Assembly (NCBI GenBank): GCA_037577475.1
Contig: CM075201.1
Location: 7,173,501-7,237,500 of the forward strand
DNA length: 64,000 bases
Direction: 5' to 3'
Origin: Chaunax sp. Z400
Lineage: Eukaryota > Chordata > Actinopteri > Lophiiformes > Chaunacidae
The translations under genes were made by a program, and so were the position numbers. Below the pieces are notes generated by a model. It did not search any database and was not told the DNA's origin. It was given only the letters and a program-made list of their open reading frames with translations. This document shows positions 61,059-64,000 of this stretch, piece after piece. How positions within the stretch are numbered: the stretch's first letter is position 1; each line of letters begins with the position of its first letter.

Positions 61059-62387
61059 GGTTGCTTTGCAGACAGTCTCAGATCACCAGCTTCTAACCTG
61101 TAACACAAAGATAACAATGGACTCTATTATTTTCCTGATTTAACTATGGGCAAGTCTATGGAATTAATTTTCTCACTCAATGCCCTCAGTTAAACGTACA
61201 GTATTATCATACACATGGAGAGCCTTACAACTGTAACCATATAGTCATTAGAAAAGGTAACACTGAATAAAATGAAACTAAGTTCTCTAAGGTTTAATAT
61301 TTGATTTTGATCAAGTTTACGACCCGCAGATACTAGCAGACACTTTATATCGTACCTGGTGAGGGCCTGCCACGGTTGTGCTGGTGTAATCGCATTTGTA
61401 AGGATGTAAAGATGACATGTTCAAGCTAAAAAGGGATGTCAATTTAGCTACTAGAAGGCTGAAATTAATTACTTTAATGTCACATTCTGTTTAATTTTAA
61501 ACCTTATGTGCTAATAATGCACAATAAAAAAAATATACTATGGTCCTATTGTTTGACTGCACGGTATACTTTATATGGGATACACCATGTGCACTGAACT
61601 GAGAAGCTATGTAAGCGATCAGCACAATATAATATGATGGGTGTATATATATTTCAATCAATTTACAAACGCACAGCATTAAAGAGCCACGCACATGTTG
61701 GCGGAGGCAATGAATTTGTTGGAAAATGTGAACATAGCACATGTAAAAACTTGAATGTTAATTAAACGCCAGTAGCTAGCATTAATTCAGGTAAGTTAGT
61801 CTTTTTTTATTGGCATCAAAAGGCTCTTGTCGTAGCAGGGAAACGAGCGGGCACTTCACAAGACTTATTTATAACCCTGATTAGGTCATAATTTGCAAAA
61901 AGTTACCGTTTGCCCAGTATTTAATAGTTTCACATCAAAAACATCGAAACTGATTACCTATGCACATTTTGATATTTATTGATAAACCCTACTAAAAGGC
62001 AACTATGTGGCAGTGTTGGATCGCGCGCGCAATAGCTTCACATGCTAAAAGCTTTAGCATACCAAGCTTCATTCAATAGCAACGTTAGCTTTGGATTTGT
62101 TACCATTCAGTTCTCGACGAGTCGTGTTTGCTTGTTATCATGGGGTATTCTATTTTAAGTAATACGTGATCCCATTGTAATTCTTCCCGTGGCGCAGGAG
62201 AGGACCTTAGCATTGTGAAGCTAGCTCAGAATTCAGGCGCCTTCATATTGTGTTAATGCTAGGTTTCCGTAGCTTCAACAGTAGAACGCTAATTATTATA
62301 ACTACTTGTTTTCGACTCATGCTGCTTTTATGCATGCGGCATTGAGCTACTGACTACAACATAAAATTATATCTGACATTATATTAC

Positions 62388-62510
62388 CTTTAATGTTCTG
62401 TCCAAGCTAAGTGTTAACGTGGTTCTCAAGAGGGTCTTTTAGTTTCTGTTCAAGCACCGGAGGCCACAATGCAACGCGCTCGCCGTTTTGCGCCCTACGT
62501 CAGGGAGTGG
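62388..62510 (-). promoter_or_regulatory. banf1 unit 2 promoter and noncoding first exon
   Basis: Base-for-base equivalent of the unit 1 block at 48854-48975, with the same GTAATA donor and CTGACGTAGGGCGC motif. Both banf1 copies therefore probably start with the same expression pattern. Confidence 0.5.
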
Positions 62511-63796
62511 GGTTAAGAGTTTATTTTTCCCTAATCTATGACTTACAGGATATTCAGACCAGTCCTCTGAGCTTAAACTTTAACAACAAACAACATAATT
62601 GGAAATTCAACTGCTGTTTTAAGTCACTCTTAATATTACGCTCAGCTCATAGAAACAAACATAAAGCTGTAAACAAGAACAGCAAAGTTGAGAGAAAAAA
62701 ATTTAGAGTACATAAAGCAAGAATGAAGAACAAATTACAATCTCACAATAAATACAAGTGTTTCTGTAGAGAGAGGAAAGAGTGCGGTGGCGCTGGCATC
62801 TACTTTTTCTTCTGATTATGTAAATAGAATAGCATAAATCCAGCATCTTGCAATATAACTTACTGACAAGTTAAGAAAGTTATACTGGATCATTAAAAAT
62901 AACTTTGATGAAAGTTTTAATGAAGAAGCTACCATATACAAAGTAACAGCTTCCAAACCATAATGTCCATTTCAGGAAGCTCAGTATTATAATAATGGTC
63001 TCCTGACATGCCACAAATGATGTGTAAAGATTAGTGTTATCAATATATTTTAGTACATACTCTTCATATACATTTCCTATCCACCGACTGATCAAAGGTC
63101 CTGTAGATCAGTGACATTCAGATAAATACATGCACTAAAATGCTGATGTAAAATAAAAAAATATTTGTCTCAATATCAAGTTAAATTAATAATAATAAAT
63201 TAAATCAATTAAAATAATTAATATTAAAGTATTTGGGCTTTGAATGGGTGCAGGATGGAGTTGGTTCTTATTTATACATTGTTCATACAATGCGCTCCTC
63301 TGCCCCATTTTCGTTTGATAAATGTTGACAACTGGTTGTCTTACTTAGATTTTTATATTCTAGAAATTCTTAAGGGTTAAAATGTCTCATTTATACTGTA
63401 TTGTGAATCATAACATGATGAAAATATTAAGATACTAGACATTTTGTCTTCTTGAACAGTTCATTGTAAGATCACAGATATGGGATATTTGACTGACACA
63501 CACATAAAAAAACTTTCACTAGAATAAACATGGAAACAGTCATTATTGCTTTCAGGGTGAACTTTATTTACCCCAAGTAACAGACTAAAGAAGATAACAC
63601 ATGTTCCTTTGGATTACTACTCATGACATATATGTGCGCATTATTACCTTCCAGCTCTTTCTTTGACATTATCATTCATGTGACATTTGCATCCACATGA
63701 GAAAAGGAGGAAGCTTGAATAGCTTGGTACCGGACATAGTGCAACTTTTATAGCAGGTTGTTATGTGCAGTTTGGTTTAACAAGCTCTAAATTAAC

Positions 63797-63902
63797 CTAC
63801 AGACTAGACAGAATATTGGAAGCCAGGCTGCAGGTTAGTCCAGTGCCATCAGGCTCCACATTGATCTTCTTCACAACTCCATCTTCAACCAACATAGAAT
63901 AT
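63797..63902 (-). CDS. prdx5: Peroxiredoxin 5, last exon of a second copy
   Basis: Duplicate of prdx5 exon 6 (50366-50261), with the same acceptor, phase and stop. I see no coding difference from unit 1 (resolving Cys in GTGLTCSLA, terminal SSL). The other exons would lie to the right of the window. Whether the second gene is complete cannot be seen. Confidence 0.85.
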
Positions 63903-64000
63903 CTGAAACATAGGATGAACATTTTACACACGGATTAATAATGATAGCTTTCAACGTACCCAGAGGAGCCAGTTTAACCTACTTTTAAGACTGATAGAAA

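Larger units (their letters stand above)
58493..64000. repeat. Tandem segmental duplication, unit 2 (truncated by window end)
   Basis: Direct repeat of 45178-50464. Similarity is near-complete in noncoding parts, with a few substitutions and small indels per kilobase. One major length difference: 218 bases (60256-60473) are present here and absent from unit 1 at 46939/46940. A complete second prdx5 is predicted beyond 64000. Confidence 0.8.

Noticed and set aside
58493..64000. False duplication from unmerged haplotypes
   Set aside because: Flank divergence alone would allow it, but 15 amino-acid differences confined to banf1 exons are not expected between alleles. Not fully excluded without read depth.
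1..64000. CRISPR array, operon or prokaryotic/viral system
   Set aside because: No spaced palindromic repeats and no bacterial or viral gene cluster; the tandem tetranucleotide array has no spacers.

Overview
Vertebrate nuclear DNA, almost certainly a percomorph teleost. Evidence: intron-rich genes with GT-AG junctions, vertebrate-only families (SLC8A, DUSP10, GNG3, PRDX5, BANF1), AT-rich intergenic sequence full of microsatellites, and several dispersed repeats recognised from memory as typical of spiny-rayed fish genomes. PRDX5, BANF1 and GNG3 all lie on human 11q12-q13, so the right half keeps part of that ancestral block. Most of the ORFs that can be drawn in the window are chance frames. 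| LAYOUT. 1-8.6 kb: the last five coding exons and 3'UTR of a plus-strand sodium/calcium exchanger (SLC8A family, probably the fish-retained slc8a4); the N-terminal half lies left of the window. 8.6-12.9 kb: intergenic with repeat fragments. 12.9-28.8 kb: a DUSP10-type MAP-kinase phosphatase (plus strand, three coding exons, predicted 903 aa) with a probable distant 5' noncoding exon near 13.3 kb. 28.8-38.9 kb: its long 3'UTR, then gene-poor DNA with repeat copies and a 1.36-kb (ATCT)n/(GATA)n array growing from a LINE 3' tail. 38.9-44 kb: gng3 (plus strand, two coding exons) with candidate promoters and an old CR1/L2-like LINE fragment in its intron. 45.2-64 kb: a tandem segmental duplication. 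Unit 1 (45178 to about 58492, 13.3 kb) holds banf1 and complete prdx5, both minus strand. Unit 2 starts at 58493 and runs off the window end; it holds a second banf1 and, at the edge, a second copy of the last prdx5 exon. | MAIN POINT. Noncoding DNA of the two units is nearly identical by eye (about 1-2% different), but the two banf1 coding sequences differ at 22 of 270 positions, 20 of them amino-acid changing and 2 silent. That is 15 substitutions in a 90-aa protein that is normally extremely conserved. Splice sites, stop codons and length are intact in both. Unit 2 changes residues matching human BAF L46 and L58, on or next to the LEM-protein-binding surface, and reverses charge next to the DNA-binding hairpin. 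This looks like a young tandem duplicate of barrier-to-autointegration factor under diversifying selection. | The genes do not form one pathway. slc8a exports calcium, the DUSP damps p38/JNK signalling, gng3 is a neuronal G-protein gamma subunit, prdx5 removes peroxides in mitochondria and cytosol, and banf1 bridges chromatin to the nuclear envelope.
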